A stretch of DNA of 64,000 nucleotides from Neodiprion pinetum (GCF_021155775.2 NC_060235.2:23445598-23509597); one strand, 5' to 3'; numbered from the stretch's first letter, positions 36,542 through 50,016 are shown. Translations and numbers: made by a program. The notes: generated by a model not told the origin, from the sequence alone.

Positions 36542-37509
36542 GGAAGAATATAATCGAATTTCGTTCCGACTTGCTCGGGCAATTATTTCTTCTCGTCAAA
36601 ATGATTGATTTGGAGGATCTATCTGCTTGACAAAATCCTTTTGTCATGCTTACTCATCGTTATCCATATTCCAACCTTGAACGTTGTACGTAATTTGATA
36701 TTTTTGGAGGCAAAAATATGTTGCACAAGCGCGGGTCAAAGTTAATACAGACCATTAGGGAAGCTTACTGAAATTAAAAATTTTTTTAGTCACAGGAACG
36801 ATTAAAGACCCTTCAATCAGAGTCCAGACACCCCGACTGACTCCAGCTGTGATTGGTTCCACCATTTTCACGCAAATCTCTCATGTACGTACACGTTCAT
36901 TGCTTAAACCAGTAATCTTTGATTAAATATAACGGTTTGTCTTCATTTGCCTTGAAAACACTTTACTTGATTCAAAGAATTAGAATTCTTAATTAGGTCT
37001 ACCAATTAATGCAGAAAATAATGTCTTGCGATCGAGAAACGATGAATCGAGTTCTAAATTCCATCGAGTCTAAATGGTAAACAAATTGTTGTTTCGAGTC
37101 TAACACAAGTAAATTGTTTCATTGAATCAAAGATTCGGAGTTCAAGAAATATTTTTCTCATCGTCAGTTAGTGTAGAGCACTGGTCGTTCAGATCTGAGT
37201 AAACGAAGCCAAGAAAACCCGAGTTTAAAGTAGTTTATAACACGGTACATGCGCACGTACTAAACGTAGTGTGTAGATCTAAATAGCGTTTCAAGAAGGG
37301 CCAACCTCGGTTCTGCACCGAGGAACATGCTGTCACTTTGTTTAGCCAGTAAATCACATGGCGAGGTCAACGTTTTTGATGATGCGCGATCCCGCGCCCA
37401 TCTGCCTTCAAAGAAATTGGGCGTCTTCGCTGAATCCAACGCACACCACCGGCAGATCCATGGCCAAATAGCTAGTCTTGGTTAATGCCGATGAAACTAG
37501 AAGACTCAC

Positions 37510-37549
37510 CGTTTTCCCTCTCGCATTGTCCCTTTTTACGTGTATACAT
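37510..37549 (-). CDS. Candidate start-codon exon segment (MYTRKKGQCEREN)
   Basis: A minus-strand ATG opens 13 codons plus one nt and runs into a strong donor, AACG|GTGAGTC. The sequence just 5' is fairly CpG-rich. There is no promoter motif I can defend and no recognisable protein start. Alternative first exons with short coding starts are common in large insect genes; chance is equally possible. Confidence 0.17.
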
Positions 37550-40500
37550 GGGCAATTCAACGACGAATCGAACGCACTGAGAAAAATTTCATTTGTTACA
37601 GTAACTGGAAAAATTCAGTAAAACAGGTATGGTTGAAAAATACTGTTCGAACATTGTTGGAATTACGAAAAACGAGGTACGCGTACCATTTTTCGCTATT
37701 GTCGATCATTTTTTTTTTGGTAATTGCAACGCAAAATCGGTTTGTTCGGTTTACTGTACTTTTTTAGTTAAATGAGGATTTAACATAAATTTATTGTCGC
37801 GCAAGCAGGAAACGTAAATAAATAACGTCTAGTCATTTAATTAGGAATAACATAAATATTCGATAAGTAAAACGAACACAAAACTTTTTATTTCTAACAT
37901 TAAGCAAAGAAACGATACCTCATAAAATTAGTCTTTCTACCGTTTACTAAGATTCTGCTTGAAATTTCCACCGGTAAGAAAATGTTTCAATCAATTTATA
38001 AAAAAAAATACGAGGTCAATTCTTATCCGATTTGACGGAATTGCCCACGCTGAACAGTTTCTTCAATAAGAGACGAATAGGCACGTATTTCAAACTTAAT
38101 CGTCTCTCACAAACGGCTTTTAGATAACACACGATTTCGTTCATCCATTGGTCAATCGAATACTCGTACTTGCAAGTAGCTAATACATCTTCCGTATCGC
38201 GCTTGGAGAATTGCTACGGGAATTAATTTAGCAAAGAGATAGGAAGAATCTCGTTTTCAGAGTGAAACTGAAATGATAAGAACAAAATGTGTTAGAATTA
38301 ACAAACATTGGAGAAACCGCAGGCTTATCTTGCACACAAAGAAAGAAAACTGTTTTATTTATGTAAAAACCAATTGAAAATTATATGATTGTCGATTCGT
38401 TTCTGTCACAAGCTGCAAAGATTTGTACTATTTTTATTATTTCAAGTTTCACTTTATTGACTGCAGTTGAATTCTTTTGAACTTTTTTGTTACCAATTTT
38501 TTAACTTCTTCATTTTGCTGTACATTTTTGTTACAACCTCAATCACCGCCCATTCCGCCGGATCAATTCCAGGAGCTTAAAATTTTTAAGACTCGAATGT
38601 GTGTCATTTTCTTTTCCATTTTCTTTTTCTCGTTTCCTTTTTTATATTCGTCGAGTAAAGTCTGGCTCCGTCGTCTCGTTCGTCTCTGCGATAGGTGTTT
38701 ACGTCTCTCTTCTGTTTAGCTTATCGGGTTTATAAAACCGTATAGCCGCCGTAGTCTGTTTCATTGCCACCGCTAATTATACACGCGTTTTCCAACCATT
38801 TCGATTTTCAACCGACTCACCTATTCGTTTCATTCGTTCGTTCGCATCGTTGAGTTAATTTTTGCATGGTTTTCGGCAATCGCAAACTAAATCGAAAATA
38901 GTTCGCAGTCGGTACGAATTCTACGATTCGATAGAATTACTAATTTTTATTTATGTTGACGAAAAAATTTACTCTACTCAAAGAATTTCTTCATTACTTC
39001 AGAGTGTAACCTATTTTTGTTCAATTAATAAAAGAAAGAAATAATTTCATATACACCATTTATTTTATGATAAAGAAAGAAAATCAATAAAAATATTCTC
39101 AGTTCAATGAAATTATTTGCTGCTCTATGAAAGTAAAAATCATCAGTTTCTTGAGGTCGAGTTAAGTTCTTTTAAATCAAATATTCACTGGAGTCTGAGA
39201 AATGTATTTTTCTCATTATCAGTATATATTCGTTCAGAGTCGACTAACGTACTTATAACTTAATAACTCGTAACAATGAAATAGTAGCATAATATTACTA
39301 TCACGCACGATCTAGCGAATTGTATCGACAGTCGATTTGCGCAGTAATCTTTCAATTTCTGATCGATTTGCATGCTTATAAATTTCTTTATCAGTCACAC
39401 AGCTTAGCGAAAGATATCACTGGAACAAAATTATTATACCACTGGAGTTTGGAGAATGTAAATAGAGTCGATGAGATACTATTTCATCGGAAGAATCTTT
39501 TCACTTGTCACGGAAAAAAAACAACTAAAAACTGTATATTTAAATGTAAAAAGTTGAGTTTGCAATAACCGTGTCTCAATTTCCGCGGAAATTCTAGAAA
39601 TTCACATCCAGTCGATTATTTACGTTCGGACAACGAACATCACGTGTGTGTTATTTTTTCATCTGAATTTGATTTTTTTCCAACTCACGTACAAATAATC
39701 ATCATCCTATAAATATTCCCCAATCTCGGTGCGAGCCACTGATGACGGATGACAACCTTAGCGTCCATCGCACGTTTGTGTTTCTTGCACCCAAATTCGG
39801 TTGGATGAATTTGGAATAACGTGCTTGCGATGAATTTTTATTTCACTCGTCTCAAGCCAAGCCGTATGTGTATACAATGTACATGTATAATGTAAAGCTC
39901 TTTCCGTGTTAAAAAAGCTTCTGACTCTCACGTTTGGCCTCCCTTTTAAGACTGTCTGTAAGTTGTTCCAGCGATTTGCCAGTACAAAGCATACCCTTAT
40001 TCCTGTTTGCAAGCGATCTACGGGATGCCGGGAAAATCTCGGAGGAGGAAAAAAAATTAGGGTAAAATAGCGTCACTTGTAGCCGACGGTGTGGACACTA
40101 AAGTTCTTGAGAATCACCCAACTGTAGCTATCACGAAATATTAAAGCATTTCTTGAACAGCTGATTGTGTCATCTGAGAGTGTAGATAGCAAACGATATA
40201 TACATACCCTCAGGGTGCATATAATGATTTTGATCACAGTTTGACAAGTTTATTTACATAGTTATCTAGAAGCAAATGAGTTGAGCTGAGAAAATTTAGC
40301 AGCACTTTTCTGTGTGGATGATCCTCTTTTCACTTGAACTGCGACACACGTCCATCATGGTAAGAAATAATGATGTGTAATGAGAGGTTTGCTTTGTGTC
40401 GTTTAGCTTGGATCGGAGACTGATAACGAAGGAACTAGTACCAATGGAAAGATATGGGTAAGACGAAGCCGCTGATGTGGCAGATGAGACAGAAAAAGAT

Positions 40501-41457
40501 ATGAGACATTTCCGAATCACGCGCTGCAGCGCAATGTCCTTGTTATTTGTGGCGAATAGAACGTTTGAAGTATTATCCGATGCCCCGAAATAAGTTCAAA
40601 ATCATGATGGTTCAAATCAGAGCTATCCCCATTAAGAAGGGACTTTGGTGAAATTTTGGATAAAAATTAATTTTTTAATTCTTAAACGATTAAAAATAAA
40701 GTCGTGTAAAGAAATCCTTCCGCCAATTTTTAGGTTTTGGTGTTATATGTATTACAGAAAAGTTTCAAGACTCCCGCAATGAAAATGTGTGCGTAAGGAA
40801 CCTTTCGAAAAAAATTCTCCCCACCGCTGCGATAAATTCCTTGCGCGTAAACTTTTATCGCACATGGTTGAAACTTTGTTACAAGGTATATAATACCATA
40901 ATCTAAAAATCTTTGAAAGAATTTACTTTATACGAATTTTGACAACGATTTTCAAAATCTAACCGAAGTCTCTCCTTGAAGTAAACGAAACAGTCTCTTT
41001 GGTTTCAGTCAATTTCGCACCGCAGACAAGGGTATGAAGTTATAAGGGGATGTCGTGTAAGTCATGGAATAATTTACAGAATACTTCGAATTTTGCAGCT
41101 GCTGAATTCAAAGCTCAAATGATCAATAGATGTGAACAAATTTGTTGTATTTTTTTGTTAGGTTAACTCGTTTTGAATTTTCCCTGTTTTAACCTTTTTA
41201 TTTTACCATTCCACCAGAATATTTCTTAACATAATTACCGGTTCGTTTACAATTTGTGGTATTTAGCAAGATACGAGCTATTACAGGTCCATTTGATGAT
41301 TTTGCAAATAAATCAAACTACTTGATACATTAATTGTAAATAACGATTCATTCTTGTACCGATTTATTCATTCATATTCCGATTCATTACGTGGTTGAGG
41401 TTCCAAGTATTTAGAGAAAATTTATAGCTTCAGTGACGCGTCCCTTTTGTACCTGAG
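37550..41457. other. Non-coding stretch, no gene seen
   Basis: AT-rich with frequent TTCG/CGAA tetranucleotides. No strong paired splice signals, RNA genes or transposon ends were recognised. Several 60-85-codon frames on both strands have no supporting signal. Confidence 0.5.
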
Positions 41458-41529
41458 AAAAGGTGACGGAAGCTCCAAACGAGAATATTTTCCACCGTGA
41501 ACATAACGAATTTCGCGTAACAACGCATG
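41458..41529 (+). CDS. Candidate 72-nt exon
   Basis: The acceptor CCCTTTTGTACCTGAG is followed by 72 nt and the strong donor CATG|GTAAGTTAGG. One frame is open (two leading nt, 23 codons, one trailing nt) and encodes a polar peptide beginning KVTEAPNENIFHREHN; the other two frames stop. The acceptor uses GAG rather than CAG, which is less favoured. No family is recognised. A 9-bp AATTATTGC tandem repeat begins 23 bp after the exon. Confidence 0.23.
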
Positions 41530-41551
41530 GTAAGTTAGGCATTGTGGTAAT

Positions 41552-41578
41552 AATTATTGCAATTATTGCAATTATTGC
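41552..41578. repeat. (AATTATTGC) x3 minisatellite
   Basis: Three perfect 9-bp units, directly visible. Confidence 0.93.
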
Positions 41579-44500
41579 ATGTAAAGCAACGCGAGTTCTG
41601 GTAGGAGACGTCGGAAGCTGGAGGAATAATTAACCAAGTTTAATGAAATAGAAGCTTTTGCGCCCGGCCCATTGTCTGCCTTACTTCCATGTACATGCAC
41701 CTGTATTAATATGGGAGCTGGCGCAAGTATAAACTAAATGTAGGTAGGTTATGTGGAAGAGGCAAGCATGTTACCCAAGTTCAACGTATCCCCTGATGCG
41801 CATTTGCAAAGTAGGGTGACACATGCGACGTTGTGTACTCCTCACTCTACCATACAGGCCGACGACGAAGTTGACGAGTTTCAAATTGTTGTAGGTAGGT
41901 CGACCAATGTCGAATTAATTATTCAACGTTGCGTCGATAGAATTTGGATCACTGTAAAAATTAGGAGAAGGTTTGAGTCATTTGCGCTGTAGGATTCTCA
42001 CAAAACTCACGATCGTGCATCCTACTTTTTTGTTATTGCATTGAACTTTTTCTTGTTTCATGTTAATAAGACTATTGTTGTACTTTTGTTGTTCTTTTCC
42101 CTAAAGCAATGCATAGCAGAGGTCGAGGAGCACGGACGCAATTTATTTCAATTTGCACTCTTCAACATCCTTATCCCCCATTCAATTCCCACAATAGTCT
42201 GGTAAAGTGGATTGAGGGTGTAGCAACGTTCTGACTAACGGTTAAATAACTGGAACAATTGATCAGGGCGCCAGCCAATCTCGCACCAAGACAGCATTCA
42301 TCATGACGTGTCCCGAGTCTCACGATCAGACATCCCGAGTTATCGCCAGATACTCACATTCCAATCGTGTTTTATTGATTCGGTGGATTATTCGATTTAA
42401 TTGATTCCCATTCGTCTGTTCAACAGCAATATGTTCAAAATACTCGTTGGTATTGTATAGTTTGATGTTGAGTTTAATTTTATTGCGAGTTAGATTTACA
42501 CCCGTGATATCCTAATTTAACACACGTTTCGTTGCTCCGGTGGAAACGGTTTCTATGATATTCTACGGAAATCCCTGCGATTTTTTCAATAGAAATTTTA
42601 GAAATCCGTAAATTCCCATCGACTGTTTTAGAATTGATTGTTTTTTTTTCGCAATTGTCGTGAATAGCATGATTTTTTGAAGAATATCGTAAGATCTCTG
42701 ATTTGGCGGAATATAACTCACGTCTGTTATTTTCATACGATTCACATATCAAGACGAGGCGAATGAAATGACCCGTGGTGATTACACGAGTGAAATCGCT
42801 TTTTGCCCGTCATGCACGCGATTTTCTTCCGTCTTATTGCCTTTGAAAACTCATCAAAATTAAGTTATTGGAAAGTGCGCACGCGCCAAGATTGTTTTAC
42901 CGCACTGTTCGAAAATGGGGCACCTTACGCACGCTCCACAGACTCTGAAAATCTAATTTTCTAAGCAAGTGTTGGAGAGAAAATAATTTTTCAATTTTTA
43001 AATAACTTATTATTTGAATAACTTATTGAAATTGATTTATTTTTTACTTTATTATTATTTTGTAACTCTCACGTTGAATAATCAAATGGTAACATAAAAA
43101 AAAAACTATCATAAGTAAAAAGTTCATTTTTTAGATGGATTTGAATCCAAATTTCCGATTAAACCTGATCTTATATGATCCTATGTTGAAAACAGACAGG
43201 TTTTTTTTCATTCTGCAAAATGATGTGGCACAGAAGTAGTTTAAAAACGCTCCAATCAAATAAATAAAGTGTCAATGAAAACAACTTTCATATTAAGAAA
43301 CTGCAGTCTAGTATCCGGAAGTTTCGTCCTTGGGTCAATGAATGCGTAACTTTTTTAGGAATTTCGAAGTTAGAGAGCGTCTGAAGGCACCAATTATGTT
43401 GTGTGGATGTTTTCGCCGGTGTCAAGAATTCGCCTCGTGCGATATGCGGAGCAGTGTAATTCAGCTTCACCTACCTCCGAAAGTTGAGACCAGGGACAGA
43501 AACGTATGAAACGATTCCATCGGATATATTCAAAATTGCACTTATCCACATGTTCGTATTTTCTGAATAAATCAAATTTGACCACTCTGAAGAATTCCGC
43601 GGTATTCACTCCAAGCAATAATTTCAATATTTTTTGGATGCCTCCACTCTCCTGATTTATGCGCTCTTCTTTACTTTGTGGAATTCTTTTCAAGCGAATA
43701 AATCAATAATCCCGCCAATATAGTACCGGCCATGAAAGAATGTTTCTAAGCTTTTGTGAGCTAAAAAGTTTTATATCTCTGTGTCAGCCAACTGAAGGGC
43801 TGTAACAGAGACTCTCTTCAGCAGGACTTTCTTTCCATTCGTGATATCATCAAGCTATCTGCTAAATTCAGCAAGAAAATGTGATAAAAACAATGAGAAA
43901 AAAAAGGATTCGTTCGATAAAATCGGCTTTGTTTCGGACTTACCTCAAAAATTTATTAACTTCCAAAAAAATGTGTACAACTGTTTTTTTTTTTCAAATT
44001 CTATTGAAACAAGTTTTTGAAGTTTTCAGTGCTTGCAATTTTATTAGCACTGCCACAGAAGACCCTCGTAATCGCGTGGAATCTTTTTACATATTTAAAC
44101 AATCAGCGTCAACAATTTTTTTTACATCGAAGAGTCTCAACTTCCTGTTATTCCATTGGGGAAAAGTAATGTTATACTATTACGAATATCGCGGACGACA
44201 ACCAGACCTTGCAGGAGGGTTCAGCATAATTTAGAGATTCTGTGATAAATCTAGTTTGAAAATTAGCATATAACTTTTGGTTCAAGTTGAGAGGATTAAT
44301 GCGAAATCCACCCGGCGTTAAACTTCGTCGTTTTTTGATAAAAAATCAATATCAATATCTAATAAAAGTTACGAATTATTATTCCACTTTTCACCGAATT
44401 ATATTTGACTTTAGATAAAGCTTCAAAAGTCAACGTAATTGTTATGCAAGATTCTTGAGGTAAACTAATAATTGAATCACCGTATTATTCACACATTTTG

Positions 44501-45107
44501 ACCAAAGCATTCAATCTATCTAACACATTATCGAAATGGCGTAAGAAATTTTGAAACGTTTCATTATCGGATGAAAAAATGTGAAACGTTTATGCACGCA
44601 TATGAATAATAGTGTAGTTAGTTTTGGCGACGTCGCGCGTCGTGCGAATGTTGTTTTTATCTACGTTGGCCAAACGCTGTTCGTCAATGTAAGAGTGAAA
44701 TTCTTAAAGCGATCAATTATCCGATAAACTTAACCGAGCGACATTTAACAATTAGCGACAATTAAACAATCTGCACAGATTCTCAAGCCTTCGGGAAAAC
44801 GTTAATTCCATTTTGTTTACGGGTGAAACAATGGTGGGCTGATTTGCACGGTCTGAAATTCATAAAGGACAGAAAAATCAGCAGCCCTTTTGCCTATTCA
44901 TGATAAGCCTTTGAATATTCAACCTCTTTCAACGATGTCGAAACCTATGGCTCTGTGTACCCTTTCATCACTTATTCCATATTCACCAGGTGTGGTTAGT
45001 TTTGGCATAAATCTTAATAATGATTGCGATTGTTATTAACATTCAGGTCAGGTCTTTAGCGAAGGTATCACTGTTTGTAAAAATAATTTTTCTTCCCAAT
45101 CTTTCAG
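41579..45107. other. Non-coding stretch, nothing firmly supported
   Basis: AT-rich. A more GC-balanced open plus frame at 41753-41992 and overlapping minus frames at 42480-42752 and 43288-43693 have no strong splice pairs. A minus donor, TTTGAG|GTAAGTCC, near 43942 lacks a believable exon. Confidence 0.45.
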
Positions 45108-45191
45108 CATACACATATGGGCTGATGTCAACGTAGACATTTTGTAGTGGGTAGAATACAGTTTAGATTTAAGCACTTTGAAATAGGAAAG
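45108..45191 (+). ncRNA. Candidate untranslated or lncRNA exon (84 nt)
   Basis: One of the best splice pairs in the window: acceptor TTTTTCTTCCCAATCTTTCAG at 45087-45107, an 84-nt exon, then donor GGAAAG|GTGAGTACAG. All three frames contain stop codons within the exon, so it cannot be an internal coding exon. It would fit a 5' untranslated exon of a downstream plus-strand gene or an exon of a long non-coding RNA. Several further plus-strand pairs lie within 10 kb downstream. Transcription itself cannot be seen from sequence. Confidence 0.38.
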
Positions 45192-46018
45192 GTGAGTACA
45201 GAGAATATACGAGCAAGGATCTACGCAACGCGTTAAACAATTGTATGTATAATTTAATGTAGAAATGAATCCTTTTGATCCGCCAAAGGCGGTAGTTTAT
45301 AAAATAATGTATCATTCGTGTTACGTAGTCCTCCTGGTATTGAATAAATAGTTTTCTTGGAAATAAAAAAAACTGTCAGCTGAGCGAACATGATTTTATA
45401 AAAATGAAAAATGGAAAATAATTCTCTTATTCTTGATTTTGTAGTATTCTTTTTTCTTAGCTTCCGAATACGTACATCAAATCATTTATATAAGGACTTA
45501 ATGTGCAAACGTTTCGTGAAAAAATTAATAGGAAACGGTCATTTTCAATTCGCTAACTTTAGTAATGAAACAGATTCTCAAATTTATCAATTTTCGCTTT
45601 CATTTACTAATTATTGGCCAACCCGAGTGTCTTTCGGAAAATTTTTATAATTTCGTTGAATTTTCCTTCATTGAGATTACAATCAGAATAATTTATTGAA
45701 CTTATAAAAAAAAAAAAATTTGTAAGGTTATAAAGTTCAAGAAATTGTTGCGCGAAAATTATTATTTCTTTCTTATTGTTAGTATTATATTCCGCAGTAA
45801 TCCATTTTTAATGAAATACGAGGAAATTACGAGTACAGTGAAATTGAAAATAAAAATTAATTATCATCTTGGGCTGGTTTAAAACACGTGCATTGTGGAA
45901 GTCGTAAAATAAACTCTTTTCCTGGGATTTCTTTGTCAACCAGGCTACTGTAAATTACAAAGTCCAATTAGTAATGACAATTCGCATTGATTGTTCTTCC
46001 TCTCCTTTATTCGAACGT

Positions 46019-46036
46019 TTTTTTTTTTTTTTTTTT
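46019..46036. repeat. Poly(T) tract
   Basis: Run of about 18 T, directly visible. Confidence 0.95.
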
Positions 46037-47199
46037 GCTAATAATTGCCAATTCCGTAACTTGAAAGTAATTCACTCGAACATTCCAAAGAAAATAGCTT
46101 GTGATTCAAGACTTCGTCCCAATTATCTTCTTATTAACGGTGCTAGCCAGAAATAATTATAACATGCGTCATAGAGTTTCCCTTTCAAATATTCAGGAGA
46201 CTTAATACGACGTTACACATGCTAGAAGATGCGATAGGTATTTATGAGGGCTTCCGTTCGCAATTTCTTGTTATTATTTTCTAATATTAGACGTTTCTTG
46301 TCGCTACTTGGAAATATAACAGCCACCCTTAGCAAGAGATTTTCTGGCTCGTTATACGACACAGATATTTACCTTATTGCTAAGTGGAGATCGACTTCAC
46401 GAGACGCCACAAGGACGATTCCACGCCCAGAAATATGCACAGCAATGAATCCGATTCATTCGAACGATTCGCAGCGTCAATTCTACGGTGGCGGTTACAC
46501 GGTATAATAATTTATAGCTGAAAATTAGTCAATTTATAGGAAACAATTTTGAAGTGTAATGAATTCTTCAGTGAAAGCTGCTAATGAACACCCTTGCGAA
46601 CGTTTTCAAACCCTCTGTGAGATTTTGAAATTTATTACGAAGTTGATTGATCGTAAAGCTTGCACGATATTAGCATATACATTCATACGGAAATATGGTG
46701 GCTTCGTGAAAAGAAAATTATCAAACTTTTCAAGAACATACTTGATAATATGACGAAGGGTTTGAAAACAATATCGAAATCGATAATCGATGGCAAAAAG
46801 TAAGGTCAAAGAATTGAACCAGTAAATTTCATGGCCAGATGGTTGAAAAAAGTATATATGTACGTAATATAATACATCAGTTTTAAAATTTGTAATTTTA
46901 GTTTGAAATAAAGAAAATACGGGCACTGAGTTTCTTCCATTAGACAACTACCGATGAAAAATGACGATGCTTCAAGTTTGTTCAATTTCACGTAAAATGA
47001 CTCGTAACACATTGCGGATAACGACTATGCGGGTTTTATGTTTCCGAAACCAGAATGATACAAATCAAAAGCACCGCGTGTTCATCAGATTTTTCGTAAA
47101 ACGGGAGGGCTCGGAGTACTTGGTAAAAAATTACCGCAAGTCGTTAAGAATTCTCAAAGAGATTTGAAGACGGAAATGGCAGAGAGGCATCGCTGAGCC

Positions 47200-47580
47200 C
47201 TCTCGCTTATCTCCCACTCTCTCCTCTCTTTAGCCAAGGGAACTTTTTCGGAGTTGGGAAAATGACTGCTAACTGAGTCTTGGCTATTGCCGGAGGAATG
47301 AGAGGATCAATGGGAAGGCGTCGGTCCGGGGCGTCGCTCGGATATGCGTCGCGACGCCTCCGCGTTCCTCGCACATCGGCGAAGGCGTCGCGACGTGGTT
47401 GTGGCCCACAGCATCCCCGGCAAACACGGCCGACCCGACGTGACGAAAGCCAATTTTGAAGCACATGCCGCCTCGAGAGGCCACCCTCGAACTTTGAGGA
47501 ACACTATTTGCTCATTACATCTTTACTGCGGATCCGTCATCCGACAAAACTGACCGAGCTACTCCGATGGCTTCTATACG
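47200..47580. other. GC- and CpG-rich patch
   Basis: An abrupt island of high G+C and CpG in AT-rich surroundings, with GCGTCGCGACG-type palindromic cores repeated near 47348, 47385 and in variant form nearby. Its left border is a pyrimidine-rich stretch (TCTCCCACTCTCTCCTCTCT) ending in TTTAG at 47233, usable as a plus-strand acceptor. Both strands are open in several frames because GC-rich DNA has few stops. Candidate interpretations are a regulatory CpG island, an exon, or a transferred or retroposed fragment. Confidence 0.55.
47344..47553 (+). CDS. Small GC-rich ORF, 69 codons
   Basis: Within the GC-rich patch a plus ATG (near 47345) opens 69 codons with many C/G third positions, beginning MRRDASAFLAHRRRRRDVVV, an Arg-rich segment. 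Third-position G/C bias is what one expects of a real coding frame, but local composition alone could give it. Overlapping minus frames of 65-85 codons exist. Not recognised; no domain assigned. Confidence 0.2.
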   Translation: MRRDASAFLAHRRRRRDVVVAHSIPGKHGRPDVTKANFEAHAASRGHPRTLRNTICSLHLYCGSVIRQN

Positions 47581-47588
47581 CTTCGCAG

Positions 47589-47640
47589 GTTGATGTTGCG
47601 TCCCGGAAAACGGCGATCCGTCGAAATTCTTTGTCGATAG
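47589..47640 (+). CDS. Candidate 52-nt exon
   Basis: The acceptor GGCTTCTATACGCTTCGCAG is followed by 52 nt in phase 0 encoding VDVASRKTAIRRNSLSI plus one nt, then the donor GATAG|GTAATTC. It lies immediately downstream of the CpG patch. The sequence R-R-N-S-L-S resembles a basophilic kinase site, but that is a short motif with no weight alone. Donor quality is moderate. Confidence 0.22.
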
Positions 47641-49770
47641 GTAATTCTTACATCTGATTCAGAACCGGAACTTGGATCTAATCACGTCTCAAGATTGTGT
47701 CAAAAACATTTGATGCAGATTTTACATCTTCTGTGGTGAACATATGGACACGAATTTTCCGAAGTCAAGTCTACGTGAATTGTGGTAGATCTAACCGAGC
47801 ATATCGTTACTCTTAATATTGGTTTTGTAACTCTTGTTATCGAATTTTTAAATCTTGCCATAATGCTTTAGATTGAACACGAAAAAAATTTTGCCCATAT
47901 ATTTACCACAGGAGATGTAAAATTTAGAATTAATTTTCTTCACGTGTACCCGTCGAGCATTGGAAGACTAATCGTCGAGTAACAAATAATGCGAATGCAA
48001 AAGTTTCGATCAAAGTTTCCGAAAAATTACTTCGCTTGCAATGAAATACGTAATATCGTAAACTCATTCCCAAAATGTAAGCAAAAATGTACAGTGCTTA
48101 GAAGAAAAGTATTCATTTGTCGGCAATAAGAATACGTTCGTCGTTAATGATGATTAGCATATTCAATTCAATCTCCAAAACATACGTATGGTACAAACTC
48201 GGGCAAATTTTACATAAGCCAGCCTGTTTCGTACTTGACAATCACCCAATCATGTTTCGACAAGGGAGATAAATTAAAAAAATTATAAGAGGATACTCCG
48301 AGTAGTAGTTAATGAGATCGAGACCCTGATCCGAGAAAAGTCGAGAAAAACTTTGGCGTGCCAGTTAACTTGCGTTATCAAAAGCGATAAAAAGCGTAAC
48401 ATCCGGCGTTACATTCTTCCATCACCCACGTAGTATAAAACCGAACGGAGTTTACGCTTTTATGACAAAATGTTTTTCGACTAAATTCTTTGAAGTAATA
48501 AAACGTGAGTTGTGATGAATTACGTAAATGCGGTGGGGTGGCACTTAAGTATAAAGTTTTATTTCTCCTGCCCACCGTATATATGTAAGGTACCCAGATA
48601 CACAATCGATCACGGCTATACTGCAAACTTTTAACTCAATTTTACTCCTTCGTTATAGCTGCCCTTTTCTTTTCCTTCTATAACGGTTTATTCGACGTTC
48701 TAAAGCTTTGCGGTATTCGCGTCTCACCGACGAGTAAAACTTGAGGTTAAAAGAAAAAAGAAAAATTTTTTTTTTTGAACCCAACAGCGCAACAGCGGTG
48801 TCATTTTTGCTAAACCATTCTTGAGACCATAATCGGAGGATCGGAACTGATCAAATCGTGAAAAAAAATTCATCATACAAAATCTCAGTGTATAAAAATT
48901 TCACAATGCAAGTACCGCAGCATGAAAGTTTAAAATTCCAGTTTCACAAGGATAGGAATGAATTTATTCACAGCTGAAGCTTACAGTCTTTATTACTTCA
49001 GCGATTCCTTACAGCAATTTAAAAAACGTTGTTGAAATATTTTTAGAAGTCAATGAAATTCCTACATCTGATTGCTTATTCTTTCAGCCACAATATGAAA
49101 ACCACATTTCATGGAACTGAACCTTAAAAATTTTGCAACAGGCGGTGAATTTCGTTTATTCACTTATTTTTATCATTTTAATCATTTTGGCACGATGAAA
49201 AAGTGCCATTTGCATATTAGAAAAAAAAAACAGAACTTTACCACAAATGAGATGAAATTTTGATTGTAAATCTAATATTCGGATAAAATATTCCACGTAT
49301 CGTTTTGAATTCCTACGGTTCCGAATTTCGAACTAGAAATTTTATGAATCAGGTAAATTGAAGGATGTACGAAACTTTGAAAATCTGTATTATTTCCAAT
49401 TGAAAAAAAAAACTGCTATGAAGCCCTCGCGAACTTTGTAAAAATTAAAGTATTTAATAAATCTTGTTTCGACTTTGCTTCTTGAAAAGACAAAACTTTT
49501 TTATTCATCCCTCTGTAGGTTTCTTTTTCATTTCTTTTTTATCCATGCTACTTCAAAACACTATTAAGAATCAAAGCTGAAACTTTCCCCCTTAATTCCA
49601 GTTGACATGCTGCTTCCAAGCGTGCATCACAAAGCATTCAAGTCTATTTACAAAGCAATTCAAATGATGTCATCGATCATGACAACTATTCTACGTAATT
49701 CTTTTCGCCATTTTTTACCTTGTATAACTGAACCGTACATAAAGCGAGTGTTTTCTTTGTATGTTTTCAG

Positions 49771-50016
49771 AAAAGGAAGGGTCTACGCCGAAACAACTCA
49801 GGGCCTTCGGCTGAAACGCAATTCACTGTCCCATTCAGGGTCCGCGATCGCAACAGCTACAGCGGTTTTCTCGCCAAATTCAAATCGAATTACCGAGCTC
49901 TCGATGCGTCCAAACGATCGATAAAGACTGACAACGAGGTCGGCAAGAATACGAGTTTATCGAATTTCCTTTCGCCGAAATTGCCGCGCTTTTCGCACGC
50001 CTCGCAATTTTCTTAA
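49771..50016 (+). CDS. Candidate terminal coding exon (81 codons)
   Basis: A strong acceptor (TTTTCTTTGTATGTTTTCAG) ends at 49770. From 49771 a phase-0 frame runs 81 codons to TAA at 50014-50016. The peptide is basic and Ser/Asn-rich, starting KRKGLRRNNSGPSAETQFTV and ending LPRFSHASQFS, with many C/G third positions relative to the AT-rich flanks. It has no membrane segment and looks like a disordered cytoplasmic tail. A second strong acceptor (CCCCCTTAATTCCAG, ending 49601) opens a different frame over the same region, so phase is not certain. The family is not recognised. Confidence 0.35.
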   Translation, partial: KRKGLRRNNSGPSAETQFTVPFRVRDRNSYSGFLAKFKSNYRALDASKRSIKTDNEVGKNTSLSNFLSPKLPRFSHASQFS

